A stretch of 64,000 bases of DNA from Hymenobacter sp. UV11 (GCF_004684095.1 NZ_SRII01000005.1:62001-126000); one strand, 5' to 3'. Shown: positions 44,463 to 57,665, counted from the first letter of the stretch. Program-made: numbers and translations. The notes: generated by a model not told the origin, from the letters alone.

Positions 44463-44693
44463 TCAATTGCAGCCGCAGCCACCGCCTACTTTGCCGCCGT
44501 TGGCGCCGCCCGCGCCTTCGCGGTAGCTCTCGAAGTTGACTTCCGAAGTCTCGACTTTGCGGGCGGCCAGCTTCATATCCTCGTCGTTGATATAGGCTTT
44601 TTGGTAGGCGGCCACCGATACGCAGCTCGGCAGCAGGGCGCTGCCCGCCAGCAGCAGGCCCAACAGGGCCGGGCGGAAAGGAAAATTCTTCAT
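44463..44693 (-). CDS. DUF4266 small lipoprotein
   Basis: 76 residues. Lipobox with Cys at 24 (ALLPSCVSV), then the family block YQKAYINDEDMKLA and the C-terminal Gly/Cys tail GGKVGGGCGCN. Function unknown in the literature I know. The terminal CGC could bind metal or form a disulfide. ATG overlaps the apbE stop region by four bases, indicating coupled translation. Confidence 0.88.
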   Translation of the reverse strand: MKNFPFRPALLGLLLAGSALLPSCVSVAAYQKAYINDEDMKLAARKVETSEVNFESYREGAGGANGGKVGGGCGCN

Positions 44694-45811
44694 GGCTTGG
44701 GTTGGGAGGACGTTTTGTTTTGAGTCGCCGCGGCGGGGGTAGGGCCCGCTTGCGCGGCGCTGTAGTAGGCGTTGAGCTGCATGCCGCGCGACACTAAGGT
44801 CTGGCCTTCGTCAGTTATCACGGTGGCATCCACACCTTTGAGGCGGTTTATCAGGGCCAGGCCCTGCTCGGCGCCCAGCACGAATACGGCGTCGTCGAGG
44901 GCATCGGCCAGCTCCACATCGGGGCAAATGATGGTGACCGAGCGCAGCCCGGTGGCCGGGTAGCCGGTGTGCGGGTTGATGATGTGGCCGTAGTATTTGC
45001 CGGCCACCGTGAAGTACTGCTCGTAGTTGCCAGCCGTGACCACGGCCATATCGCTGACCGTCAGCCACGACGACACGGTGTGCGGCCGGGCCGGGTCGCC
45101 GATGGCAATGCGCCAGGCCGCGCCGTCGGGCTGCTTGCCCCAGCAATACACGTCGCCCGAGCCATTAATAAGGCCGCCCGCGATGCCCATCTTTTTCATG
45201 ATTTCCTGGGCCCGCCGCACGCCGTAGCCTTGCAGAATGCCGGCCAGGTTGATGCGCATGCCTTTCTCAGGCAGATAGACGGAGTGCGTGGCCGGGTCGA
45301 GCTTCACCTTCTGCCAGCCAATGCGCCGGATGGAATTGCGCACCGTGGCCGAGTCGGGCAGGCGGGCGTGGGCCGTTTTATCGAAGTGATAAATCTTGTC
45401 GCTGCTGGCAAACGTGATATCAAACGCGCCGCCGCTGAGCTGCGAAATCCGAAGCGTGCGCTCGATAAGGTCGTACACTTCCTTGTCTACTACTACCGGC
45501 CGGATGCCCGCCAGGCGGTTGACTTTCACTACTTGCGAAGTCGAATCCCAGTAGGAAAACAGGTGGTCGATGCGCTGGGTTTCGCGCAGGCCGGCGCGCA
45601 CGGCCCGCCAGGCCAGCGAGTCATCGCTTGACACGGCCGTGAAGGTGAAGTGCGAGCCCATCAGGTGGGCCTCGCGGGTGTAGGCGCGGGCCTTGTGGGC
45701 CGTGGCCACGGTGGGCGCCTGGCCGTGGGCCAGCAGGCGGGCGCACACCAGCAAGCCGGCGGCCAGCCGCCCTACCCCCCTCCTACTCCACAACGTCGGC
45801 AGACTGGGCAT
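44690..45811 (-). CDS. apbE: FAD:protein FMN transferase (ApbE family)
   Basis: 373 residues with an N-terminal export signal. Motifs: MGSHFTFTA, GGAFDITF, MRINLAGILQGYGVRRA, GGLINGSGDVYCWG, YYGHIINPHTGYP and LADALDDAVFVLGAEQG. ApbE attaches FMN to Thr of target proteins in the envelope. The usual KGY in the NLGAIGKGYA block is QGY here, which may affect FAD or metal binding. No classical target (Dxx[S/T]GA[S/T]) is obvious in its neighbours. Confidence 0.88.
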   Translation of the reverse strand: MPSLPTLWSRRGVGRLAAGLLVCARLLAHGQAPTVATAHKARAYTREAHLMGSHFTFTAVSSDDSLAWRAVRAGLRETQRIDHLFSYWDSTSQVVKVNRLAGIRPVVVDKEVYDLIERTLRISQLSGGAFDITFASSDKIYHFDKTAHARLPDSATVRNSIRRIGWQKVKLDPATHSVYLPEKGMRINLAGILQGYGVRRAQEIMKKMGIAGGLINGSGDVYCWGKQPDGAAWRIAIGDPARPHTVSSWLTVSDMAVVTAGNYEQYFTVAGKYYGHIINPHTGYPATGLRSVTIICPDVELADALDDAVFVLGAEQGLALINRLKGVDATVITDEGQTLVSRGMQLNAYYSAAQAGPTPAAATQNKTSSQPKP

Positions 45812-45816
45812 GGGCG

Positions 45817-46266
45817 TTATTTCTTAGCGAGCAATTGCTCCAAATAGGTATCGTAGGCGGTGGCACCGCCGGGGCGGTAGCCGGTGCGCGCCAGGATTTT
45901 GCCCTCGGGCGAGAGCAACACCACGGCCGGAAACGCGCCCTCCTGGTTGAGCTTGGCGGCGGCATCTTCGTTGAGCTTGGTCTGGGCGGGGTCGAGGCGG
46001 TTTTTCTTGTTGCGCGGAAAGTCGAAGCGCGCCAGCACAAACTTGTCCTTGGCGTACTGCGCAAACTCGGGCTGGTCAAATACTTCCTGCTTGAGCATCA
46101 TGCAGGGCTTGCACCAGTCGGAACCCGAAAACACGGCCAGTACCGGCTTTTGGCTGGTTTTAGCCTGCTGCAGAGCGGCGGGCAGCGAATTAGTCCAGGC
46201 AGGGGCAGTTTGGGCCGCAACCGAGGCGGAAGAAAAGGCCAGGCCGGCCAGCAATAGATAACGCAT
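45817..46266 (-). CDS. Exported thioredoxin-fold protein
   Basis: 149 residues from the ATG at 46266 (signal peptide MRYLLLAGLAFSSASVAAQ). The active site is GSDWCKPCMMLKQEVF, and FPAVVLLSPEGKILARTGY completes the fold. It belongs to the thioredoxin_7/DsbD-gamma-like class. It begins a four-gene unit with apbE (5-base gap), DUF4266 and DUF3570. Confidence 0.88.
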   Translation of the reverse strand: MRYLLLAGLAFSSASVAAQTAPAWTNSLPAALQQAKTSQKPVLAVFSGSDWCKPCMMLKQEVFDQPEFAQYAKDKFVLARFDFPRNKKNRLDPAQTKLNEDAAAKLNQEGAFPAVVLLSPEGKILARTGYRPGGATAYDTYLEQLLAKK

Positions 46267-46448
46267 AGAAAAGGGAGCGAGGCAGCCAGCGCAAGGCCGG
46301 CTAGTGAGAAGATACAAACAGGGGCCGTTACCCCTACGCCGAGCCATCTCTATTTTTACTGCTTAGCCGGCCAGTAGCCAGTGCAGGAGCGGCCGACTAG
46401 TTGGGGGGCCAGGAATTAAACGAGAATACTGGCCAATGTAATTGCATG

Positions 46449-46490
46449 AGAGCCCGGTTTTTGCCTTAAAGTTTGCTTAAGGCGGCTCTT
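46449..46490. terminator. Possible hairpin between metal-efflux and thioredoxin genes
   Basis: GCCTTAA and TTAAGGC form an inner stem, with outer AGAGCC/GGCTCT. No clean T run follows, so terminator or operator are both possible. The 285 bases from 46267 to 46551 show nothing else. Confidence 0.35.
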
Positions 46491-46551
46491 CGGCTGGGGT
46501 ATAAGGGCGAGCCGCTGCTGTGCAGGCTGGCCCTACCCCCGCGTTTTGGCC

Positions 46552-47760
46552 CTAGTCGCCGCCTTCGCCTTTGCGCAGCTCGGCATCGAGAAAGTAGGCG
46601 CCCCGGCGCACCAGCCTGGTAGTGTCGGGCAACTGGCCGAGCACGGTCACGGCCACGTCGCCGTGCTGGGGCTGGCTGGCGTGCACCTTCACCCGCCGAA
46701 ATATGGAGCGGCCCGAATCCTGGCCCACGCGCTGGAAGATATAGCTGAGCTCGCCTGCCTGAATGAGGGCAGCCTCGGGCAGGGTGCGCACCCGCGCGCC
46801 AGCCGTCTGGATGCGGGCGGCCACATACTGGCCGGGTAGCAGGTCGGTGCGCTCGGGCTCGAGGTGGGCGTGCACCCGCACGGTGCGGGCGTCGTCGTCG
46901 AAGGCCTTGCCTACTAAGAATACGCGGGCCGTCAGCTCCTCGTCGCGGCCGGCGTTTTGTATCTTAAACAGGATTTTCTGGCCCACCTTCACCTGGGCCA
47001 CGTCCTTTTCAAACACCTTCAATTCCAGGTGCAAATCGTCGCGGTTGAGCACTTCCACCAGCACGTCCTGGGGGTTCACGTACTGGCCGGGATTGATGTT
47101 GACGACCTTCACGTAGCCCGCGATGGGGGTAGTAAGCGGCACGCTGCTCACAATCTGGCCCGTGGCGTCGAGGTGAGCCACCGAAATGCCGAGCAGCCGC
47201 AGCTGGGCGGCGGTGGCGCGCAGGGCGGCTTGCTCGGTGGCGTAGTCGGCGCGGGCCATTTGTAGCTTGCGCTTGGCGCCCACGTCCTCCACATCCAGGA
47301 TGCGCTGGCGCTCCAGGTCCTCGGCCAGAAAGCGTACTTTGGCCTTGCTTTGGAGGTAGCTCTGCTGCAAGGTCAGGTACTCGGGCGAGCGCAGGGTAGC
47401 CAGCGTAGCGCCGGCCCGCACGTGCTCGCCGGGCAGCACCAGCACGGTTTGCACGTAGCCACCCAGCACGGCCGTCACGGACACGCGGTTTTGGGGCGGC
47501 ACCTCCACCGAGCCGTTGGCCTGCACTTCGGTGGTCATGTTTTGCCGCTCGAAGGTGCCGAGGGTGATGCCGGCGGCTTTTTCCTGGGCGGGGCTCACCA
47601 TCACCTGGTCGGGGTTGGCGGGGGGGGTAGGCGCGGCGGCCTGGCCTTCCTTGCCACCGGCAGAATCGTCTTTTTTGGCGTCATCGCCGCCTTTCGAGCC
47701 GCAGGCGGTGAGTAGGGCCAGGGCGCCCGCAATAGCGTATAAATTGAGGTTGAAAGACAT
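46552..47760 (-). CDS. Heavy-metal efflux periplasmic adaptor (CusB/CzcB family)
   Basis: 402 residues from the ATG at 47760, lipoprotein (ALALLTACGSKG). Adaptor features include VTAVLGGYVQTVLVLPGEHVRAGATL (lipoyl-like), a helical hairpin and a YVKVVNINPGQYVNPQDVL segment. It follows the CusA-TolC gene by 61 bases. The N-terminal 45 residues after the Cys are Lys/Asp/Gly/Gln-rich, a flexible linker. Confidence 0.9.
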   Translation of the reverse strand: MSFNLNLYAIAGALALLTACGSKGGDDAKKDDSAGGKEGQAAAPTPPANPDQVMVSPAQEKAAGITLGTFERQNMTTEVQANGSVEVPPQNRVSVTAVLGGYVQTVLVLPGEHVRAGATLATLRSPEYLTLQQSYLQSKAKVRFLAEDLERQRILDVEDVGAKRKLQMARADYATEQAALRATAAQLRLLGISVAHLDATGQIVSSVPLTTPIAGYVKVVNINPGQYVNPQDVLVEVLNRDDLHLELKVFEKDVAQVKVGQKILFKIQNAGRDEELTARVFLVGKAFDDDARTVRVHAHLEPERTDLLPGQYVAARIQTAGARVRTLPEAALIQAGELSYIFQRVGQDSGRSIFRRVKVHASQPQHGDVAVTVLGQLPDTTRLVRRGAYFLDAELRKGEGGD

Positions 47761-47821
47761 TAGAAGAGAAAGTCGAATCGAAAGAAAAGAGGGGCCAGCG
47801 CGGGCCGCGCGCACGGGCCGT

Positions 47822-52321
<4,500 letters not shown>

Positions 52322-52516
52322 AACACAAAAGAATGGGGCCTGAAGACTGGAGCAGCGTAACTCGCCTACCCCCTTGCCGACGCCTAGGCGCAAGCAAGGA
52401 TAATTTCCTCAAAACCATACTGATAACTTATTGCCAACCAAACTCCTGGCTGGTCTGGCGGGTGGCGCTACCAATGGTAGCAACCACGCACACCACCCCC
52501 TGGGGCAGCGCGCAAC

Positions 52517-52933
52517 TTAGGCTCGGGGCGGCTGGAGCAGCGCCGGGGCCAGCTCATCCTGATAAAGGGCGTGGGTGGCCGGCCGGTAGGCGCGGGCCAG
52601 CGGGGCGGCGGCTTGCCGCCCGCGCAGGGGGGTAGGCGCCAGCAGCAAGAAGGCTACGTGGCTGCTGCACGCGTGGCGGCCGTGCAGCGGCAGGCCCTGG
52701 TGGTCTTGCTGATGCCGGGGCGAGAACGTGCAGCCAAAGTGCTCTTTGGTGCCCGAGCCGTAGTGCTCAACCAAAAATTCGCCCACCGACAAGCCGCCGC
52801 CCGCCACCGAGTGGTGGAAGCGGTAGTGCTCCAGCAGCTGCGGCAGCTTACCCATTTCCGACAGGTCGTTCTGCGGAATGAGGCTGCCGACCAGCATCAG
52901 GCAGGCCAGAAAAAGGGATACCACCGCTTTCAT
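52517..52933 (-). CDS. Small His-rich exported protein beside the metal pump
   Basis: 138 residues from the ATG at 52933, with N-terminal hydrophobic signal (VVSLFLACLMLVGSLIP). The mature part is rich in His and Cys: LLEHYRFHHS, EHFGCTFSPRHQQDHQGLP and HGRHACSSHVAF. Similar small proteins occur next to CusA-type pumps in Bacteroidota, as I recall. A periplasmic metal-binding role is likely but inferred. It is the promoter-proximal gene of the locus. Confidence 0.7.
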   Translation of the reverse strand: MKAVVSLFLACLMLVGSLIPQNDLSEMGKLPQLLEHYRFHHSVAGGGLSVGEFLVEHYGSGTKEHFGCTFSPRHQQDHQGLPLHGRHACSSHVAFLLLAPTPLRGRQAAAPLARAYRPATHALYQDELAPALLQPPRA

Positions 52934-53089
52934 ATCTTCATTTCCCAAACGGCGGGGGGTAGGGAAGGTTTTTTTAGAAGCCGCGAATTCCCCAAAATTA
53001 AGGGTAATTTAAGAGTTAGCCGGTTGAGCGGCCCAAGGCAAAGCGCCTATCGCAAAACATTTGGCCCACGGGCTTATTCTTGCGCTACT

Positions 53090-53722
53090 ATGCGCCTACT
53101 TCCCTTGTTTCCGCTCAACCTGGTGGCTTTTCCGGGTGAGAAACTAAACCTGCACATTTTCGAGCCCCGCTACCGTGAGCTGGTGCGCGATTGCTTTACC
53201 GAGGGCCTGACCTTCGGCATTACCCCCTACCTCGACAACGCGGTGCAGGAGCTGGGCACCGAGATGCGCCTGCTAAGCGTGGAGAAAACGCACACCGGCG
53301 GCGAGATGGACATTAAAACGCAGGCCTTGAGCATTTTTCGGGTGCAGAAGTTTTTTCGCCAGGCACCGGGCAAGCTCTACGCCGCTGGCCAGGTCGAAGA
53401 CGTGGTGCAGGATGAGGAGCCCGACCCGATGCTGCGCCAGGTAATAGCCGGGCAGGTGCGCCAGCTCTACGAGGCGCTGGGCCTACGCAAGCTGCTGCTG
53501 GAGCTAGACCCCCAGTTTCGGATTTTTGACGTGGCCCACCACATCGGCCTCAGCACCGAGCAGGAGTACCAACTGCTGGGCACCACCGCCGAGCAGGAGC
53601 GCCAGGAAATGGTGCGCGAGCACCTGGAGCGCCTGCTACCTGCCGTGCTGGAGGCCGAGCGCCTCAAGGAGCGCGTGCGCCAGAACGGGCACTTCAAACA
53701 CTTGCAGCCGCCGCAGTTTTAG
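53090..53722 (+). CDS. LON-substrate-binding-domain protein
   Basis: 210 residues from the ATG at 53090. The start MRLLPLFPLNLVAFPGEKLNLHIFEPRYRELV is the LON N-terminal (PUA-like) domain. The rest is helical (LRKLLLELDPQFRIFDVAHHIGLSTEQEYQLL). There is no ATPase or protease domain. Stand-alone LON-domain proteins are common, and function is unknown. The open frame runs further upstream, overlapping the minus-strand gene, but without recognisable sequence. Confidence 0.85.
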   Translation: MRLLPLFPLNLVAFPGEKLNLHIFEPRYRELVRDCFTEGLTFGITPYLDNAVQELGTEMRLLSVEKTHTGGEMDIKTQALSIFRVQKFFRQAPGKLYAAGQVEDVVQDEEPDPMLRQVIAGQVRQLYEALGLRKLLLELDPQFRIFDVAHHIGLSTEQEYQLLGTTAEQERQEMVREHLERLLPAVLEAERLKERVRQNGHFKHLQPPQF

Positions 53723-54094
53723 GGGGTAGGCGGATTGGCTTCGTCTGGCTCCCGGCACTGGCCAGCCAAACAGGTAAAAAATTAGTAATTATATATTTAC
53801 TATAATTACTTCAAACACCCACTGCAAAGTAGCTTGCTAACCCAAGTTGCAGACCAGCTCGCTGCGGGGGAAAGTTTTAGCTGGAGGGCCCGCCTGGCCG
53901 GTCCGCCGGCGCGAGCCGGCCGACCGGTTGTCGTTGACAGATGCGGCCCACGCCACGACAACCGGTCAGCCGGCTCGCGCCGGCGGACCGGGGAGCATGC
54001 CTCGCAACCTGGGTTTGCTGGAAAAGGCCGTCATGCTCAGCTGGCAGCCTATTTTTTAACATAAACTATTTAGTGTCACAGTATTATTGACTCA
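53723..54094. other. Intergenic region with a decayed palindrome
   Basis: Between the LON-domain gene and the M48 gene is a 535-base gap. Apart from the hairpins listed separately, I see no coding sequence. A fragment reading GTCATGCTCAGCTGGCAG near 54030 looks like half of a family T arm. Confidence 0.4.
53898..53991. repeat. GC-rich inverted repeat (family Z)
   Basis: CCGGTCCGCCGGCGCGAGCC pairs with GGCTCGCGCCGGCGGACCGG, with an inner ACCGGTTGTCGT/ACGACAACCGGT pair. Further outside, ACCCAAGTTGC at 53841 and GCAACCTGGGT at 54003 are loosely complementary. Confidence 0.75.
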
Positions 54095-54157
54095 TACTTC
54101 AAGTTCATAAGAAAGCCCCGCTGAGTTCCAGCGGGGCTTTCTTATGAACTTGAAGTA
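54095..54157. terminator. Perfect long hairpin, likely terminator
   Basis: TACTTCAAGTTCATAAGAAA followed by GCCCCGCT pairs exactly with its complement around GAGTTCC, a stem of about 28 base pairs. It is 100 bases beyond the M48 gene on the minus strand. A T run (CTTTCTTAT) follows the GC core. Confidence 0.7.
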
Positions 54158-54257
54158 TAGCTACCGACTTCTCTATGCCGCACGCGAGGCTGGTGACAGA
54201 AAATGTCATTTCGGCGAGTACAGGCACAACTATTTCCGCCGGTGGGCCAAGCCAGCG

Positions 54258-55073
54258 CTATTGCTTCAGGCCGGCGGGCATACCCTGCGGATATACTTGC
54301 TTAATATCACTTTGCAGCTCCTCAATCCGGTTGCCGGGGTTAGGGTGGGTGCTTAGAAACTCGGGCTGGCCGCCGCTACCCCCCTCCTTATCAAGCATCT
54401 GCATCACGTTAATCATGGAAGTGGGGTTGTAGCCCGCGGCCGGGGTAAATTTCACGGCAAACTTATCGGCCTCCAGCTCGTCGTTGCGGCTAAAGCGCAG
54501 GGTCACGAGCTTGGCAATCATGGCGGCGGCGGCGGCACGGGCAACGCTGCTGCCGGGGCTGTTGGGGTCGTAGGCCGCAATGGCGGCGGCGCCGGTCAGG
54601 CCCTGGGTCAGCTGGCTTTGGGCCACCTGCTCGGCCGAGTGCCGGGCCACCACGTGGCCAATCTCGTGGGCCAGCACGCCGGCCAGCTGGCCTTCGGTAG
54701 TCAGATTTTTGAGCAGGCCCTGGGTGATGAACACCTGGCCGCCGGGCAGGGCAAAGGCGTTGATAGTCTGGTCATCAGCCAGCAGGTGAAAGCGGTATTG
54801 GTACTGGGTTTTCTGGTCGAGGTTGTTGGCCTTTACGATTTGCTGGCCCACTTGCTGCACGGCGGCGGTGGCGCGCGGGTCGCTGCTTTCGCCGCCATAC
54901 TGCTGCTCCATTTCGGGGGCAGCCTGCACGCCAAGGGCAATTTCCTGCTGAGCGCTCATGTTGACGTGCTGCTTCTCGCCGGTCACGGGGTTGGTCGAGG
55001 TATTAAAAAAATAGCCCAGAAGCGTGACCACTGCGATAACAAGGCCAATGATAACGCGAAGATTTAGTCGCAT
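54258..55073 (-). CDS. M48 family metalloprotease
   Basis: 271 residues. N-terminal membrane anchor (about 5-23), then the protease domain with zinc motif LAHEIGHVVARHS (H136, E137, H140) and a third-ligand Glu in RNDELEADKFAV. It resembles BepA/LoiP-like envelope proteases, which clear misassembled outer-membrane proteins. A proteolytic role in the periplasm is inferred from the anchor. Confidence 0.9.
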   Translation of the reverse strand: MRLNLRVIIGLVIAVVTLLGYFFNTSTNPVTGEKQHVNMSAQQEIALGVQAAPEMEQQYGGESSDPRATAAVQQVGQQIVKANNLDQKTQYQYRFHLLADDQTINAFALPGGQVFITQGLLKNLTTEGQLAGVLAHEIGHVVARHSAEQVAQSQLTQGLTGAAAIAAYDPNSPGSSVARAAAAAMIAKLVTLRFSRNDELEADKFAVKFTPAAGYNPTSMINVMQMLDKEGGSGGQPEFLSTHPNPGNRIEELQSDIKQVYPQGMPAGLKQ

Positions 55074-55276
55074 GAGAAGTGAGAATAAGGTGTGTGAGAG
55101 AAGGAGAAGAATGAGGAGTAGCTCGGCTTATTCCAACGCCCTGTAACGGACCGCTGCCAGGTAGGTTATGCCGCCTACCCCACCACTGGGCGTTGAAGCC
55201 GGCTTTTGGCCCTAGCTTCGCTGCCACTGGCCACGGGGCAAGCGCCGCGCGGCCGGGCAACTCGCCCTAGTACGCT

Positions 55277-55690
55277 ATGATTTTCTCTTTTTTTCGCAGC
55301 CCGGCCTCCTATCGGCAACTTTCGCTGGCGGGCCTGCTGGCGCTGGCCGGCTGTGGCCATGCGCTGCCCGACATTCCGGGCCTTCAGGCCGCCGCCTGGC
55401 GCGCCGACCGCTATGCCTGCGCCGGCCAGCGGGCGGCGCTCCTACCCCCTATTCTGGCGGCCCGCTCGCGCCTCTACGAAGCGCGGGCCAACGATGTGAC
55501 GGCCGTGCTCGGCCGCCCCGACGAGGAAGAGCTGCTGGCCCAAACCGAAAAAGTATATCACTACTACCTGGTGCCGGGCGCGCAGTGTGGGCCCCGGCAT
55601 CCGCACGCGGCCACTCCGCGCCTGAGCATCCACTTTGGGCCACTGGGCACCGTTACGGAAGTACAGTCGGACCCCCTACCCCTCCCCTAA
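55277..55690 (+). CDS. Putative lipoprotein, unrecognised
   Basis: 137 residues, lipobox LLALAGCGH. The mature part has YEARANDVTAVLGRPDEEELLAQTEKVYHYYLVPGAQC, a BamE/SmpA-like pattern of a glycine-proline turn followed by strands, and a closing LGTVTEVQS. Resemblance to SmpA/OmlA folds is by eye only. The gene points away from the M48 gene. Confidence 0.6.
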   Translation: MIFSFFRSPASYRQLSLAGLLALAGCGHALPDIPGLQAAAWRADRYACAGQRAALLPPILAARSRLYEARANDVTAVLGRPDEEELLAQTEKVYHYYLVPGAQCGPRHPHAATPRLSIHFGPLGTVTEVQSDPLPLP

Positions 55691-55714
55691 ACGCGCTGGC
55701 GAGGACTATACACT

Positions 55715-56065
55715 TTAGCCGTTGCCGACGGCCGTGCTGCCGGGATTTTCGACCTGCTGCAGCTGGCTGAGCTGCGTGGGCGACATAATGCGGCCGCATT
55801 CCAGCTCGTACTGGTCTTGCAGCTCGGCCAGCTGGCTGTTGCGGGCCGCCATATCGGTGGGGGTGGCGCGCTCAATTTCGCGCTGCCGGCTCAGCCGCGT
55901 GCGGTTCAGCGATAACAGCCTGACGTATTGGCCTTCATTGAGGCGCAGGCGCGTGGTCATCTCGCGCGTTTCTTCCGTTACGGTCTGGGGCGACACGGTT
56001 TGCGCGTGGCCTACGGTAGTCAGCAAAAAAGCCAGCGGCAAAAGTAAGTAAGCAGCGGTGGGCAT
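55715..56065 (-). CDS. Small exported hypothetical protein
   Basis: 116 residues from the ATG at 56065. Signal peptide ends VGHAQ. The mature part is helical and charged (TEETREMTTRLRLNEGQYVRLLSLNRTRLSRQ), rather like Spy-type chaperones, but no LTxxQ motifs are evident beyond LNEGQ and SPTQL. Function unknown. Confidence 0.55.
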   Translation of the reverse strand: MPTAAYLLLPLAFLLTTVGHAQTVSPQTVTEETREMTTRLRLNEGQYVRLLSLNRTRLSRQREIERATPTDMAARNSQLAELQDQYELECGRIMSPTQLSQLQQVENPGSTAVGNG

Positions 56066-56200
56066 ACAGGATATAGGTAATGTGCAGTCCGGCCTTGGAA
56101 TTTTACCAGCCACGACGCAAACTACGCTCCCACGCGCAATAGTTCCGTTTAGTTGCGCCTAGCGGTGGCTGCTACCTTCGTGGCCCGCTTATTTTTTGCC

Positions 56201-56908
56201 ATGCTTACCTGCTTCGCCCCCGACCTGCTGCCCGGCCAGCCCACCTACACGCTCTCCGAAGAAGAAAGCAAGCATGCCGTGCGCGTACTGCGCCTACCCC
56301 CCGGCGCGCCCGTCACGCTCGTGGACGGCCGCGGCACCGTGTATGCCGCCACCGTGGCCGATGCCAACCCCAAGCGCTGCGCGCTGCACATTGCCAGCCA
56401 GGAAGTTATTGCGCCCCGCGCCACCTACACCCACGTGGCCGTGGCCCCCACTAAAAATCTCGACCGCATGGAGTGGCTGGTCGAAAAAGCCGTGGAAGTC
56501 GGCATCGAGCGCCTCACGTTTCTGCGCTGCGCCCACTCCGAGCGCCGCGAGCTGAAGCTGGAGCGCCTGGAGAAAATAGCCATCAGCGCCCTCAAGCAGT
56601 CGGGCCAGGCCTACCTACCCCAGCTCGACGAGCTGATTGATTTCCCCAAGTTTATTCAAGAAATTACGCCCGCTACTACCTTCATCGCCCACCTCGAAGC
56701 CGGCGAGCGCACTGCCCTGGCCCAGGTTATCGGGGCCGCGCCGCGCTGCTGCGTGCTCATCGGCCCCGAGGGCGACTTCTCCCCCGCCGAGATTGCGCTG
56801 GCCTTGGAACGCGGCATCCGGCCCGTCACGTTGGGCGAGTCGCGGCTGCGCACCGAAACGGCGGCGCTCGCGGCCGTGTTCACGGCGCAGGTAGTGCGGG
56901 CGTTGTAG
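56201..56908 (+). CDS. rsmE: 16S rRNA m3U1498 methyltransferase
   Basis: 235 residues from the ATG at 56201, the family's usual length. PUA-like N-terminus (SKHAVRVLRLPPGAPVTLVDG) and SPOUT knot with LIGPEGDFSPAEIALALE and VTLGESRLRTETAALAAV. It methylates U1498 in 16S rRNA. Its RLPPGAP block is encoded by CTA CCC CCC, using the rare Leu CTA. Confidence 0.95.
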   Translation: MLTCFAPDLLPGQPTYTLSEEESKHAVRVLRLPPGAPVTLVDGRGTVYAATVADANPKRCALHIASQEVIAPRATYTHVAVAPTKNLDRMEWLVEKAVEVGIERLTFLRCAHSERRELKLERLEKIAISALKQSGQAYLPQLDELIDFPKFIQEITPATTFIAHLEAGERTALAQVIGAAPRCCVLIGPEGDFSPAEIALALERGIRPVTLGESRLRTETAALAAVFTAQVVRAL

Positions 56909-56932
56909 AGAGATGAGTTACTAACTCAATTA

Positions 56933-57646
56933 TCATTTAGAGTGGTTTTTAGCATAAAAACTATCTACAAATTCTGGTAATTTATTCATTTTCTGTAACT
57001 CGTCTTTATTTTCGGCATCACTTATATCTCGAAAGTCGAATGTTCTAACTTTTAAAGTCGCAACACACTCCCCTAGCACGTTATCCATAGTAATTAAGCC
57101 ATACTTTATAACCTCGTCCTGATTTTTATACTTGATACTATCGGAGTATACAATTATGTCTAATGAATCGTGGCTAACAACTGAATGAAAGAACATTTTG
57201 GCAGGGTCAAATTCCAGATGTCGGTATCTTAATAGGAATTCGTCTTTGGCCTTTTGTCTAAATGCCGTCACTGTCCAGCCAGGAATTTTAGGGGCTTCTG
57301 AAACTATCTCTTTAACTATAAGGGATTTATTCTTATCCCCATCAGCTGAAATAATTATATCACGCACTCCATGAAACTCTTTTGACACCTCGATAGCTAA
57401 ACCTTCACTTACAAGATGCAGATGCTCCAGCACCATATTGAGGCGCTCATCTCGCGTACTATCATCCATCGTTTCGAAAAGTTGTTTTTTACGCTGAAAC
57501 CAACCCCAAAAGTCTTTTACTGACTGCGAACGAGCTCGTTTATACAGTGTTGTTTGGTCTTCCGCTGTCCGGTCTACCTGCTCATGAGAACAACTTAGAA
57601 GGCAAAATCCACTTAAGAATAGTAAACTGCGTAACGTCTGTTTCAC
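56933..57646 (-). CDS. AT-rich putative lipoprotein, unrecognised
   Basis: 237 residues, GTG start, lipobox FCLLSCSH. The mature part has DIIISADGDKNKSLIVKEIVSEAPKIPGWTVTAFRQ and a C-terminal LPEFVDSFYAKNHSK. It is clearly richer in A and T than its neighbours, which suggests acquisition. I do not recognise the family. The pattern of an ISADG segment and a GWxxxAFR segment is reminiscent of DUF695-like proteins. Confidence 0.6.
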   Translation of the reverse strand: MKQTLRSLLFLSGFCLLSCSHEQVDRTAEDQTTLYKRARSQSVKDFWGWFQRKKQLFETMDDSTRDERLNMVLEHLHLVSEGLAIEVSKEFHGVRDIIISADGDKNKSLIVKEIVSEAPKIPGWTVTAFRQKAKDEFLLRYRHLEFDPAKMFFHSVVSHDSLDIIVYSDSIKYKNQDEVIKYGLITMDNVLGECVATLKVRTFDFRDISDAENKDELQKMNKLPEFVDSFYAKNHSK

Positions 57647-57665
57647 TGCTAATCAGGGGTAAGTA

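Noticed and set aside
44297..44482. N-terminal extension of the DUF3570 protein
   Set aside because: It runs through an R palindrome, and the signal peptide starts at the GTG at 44296.
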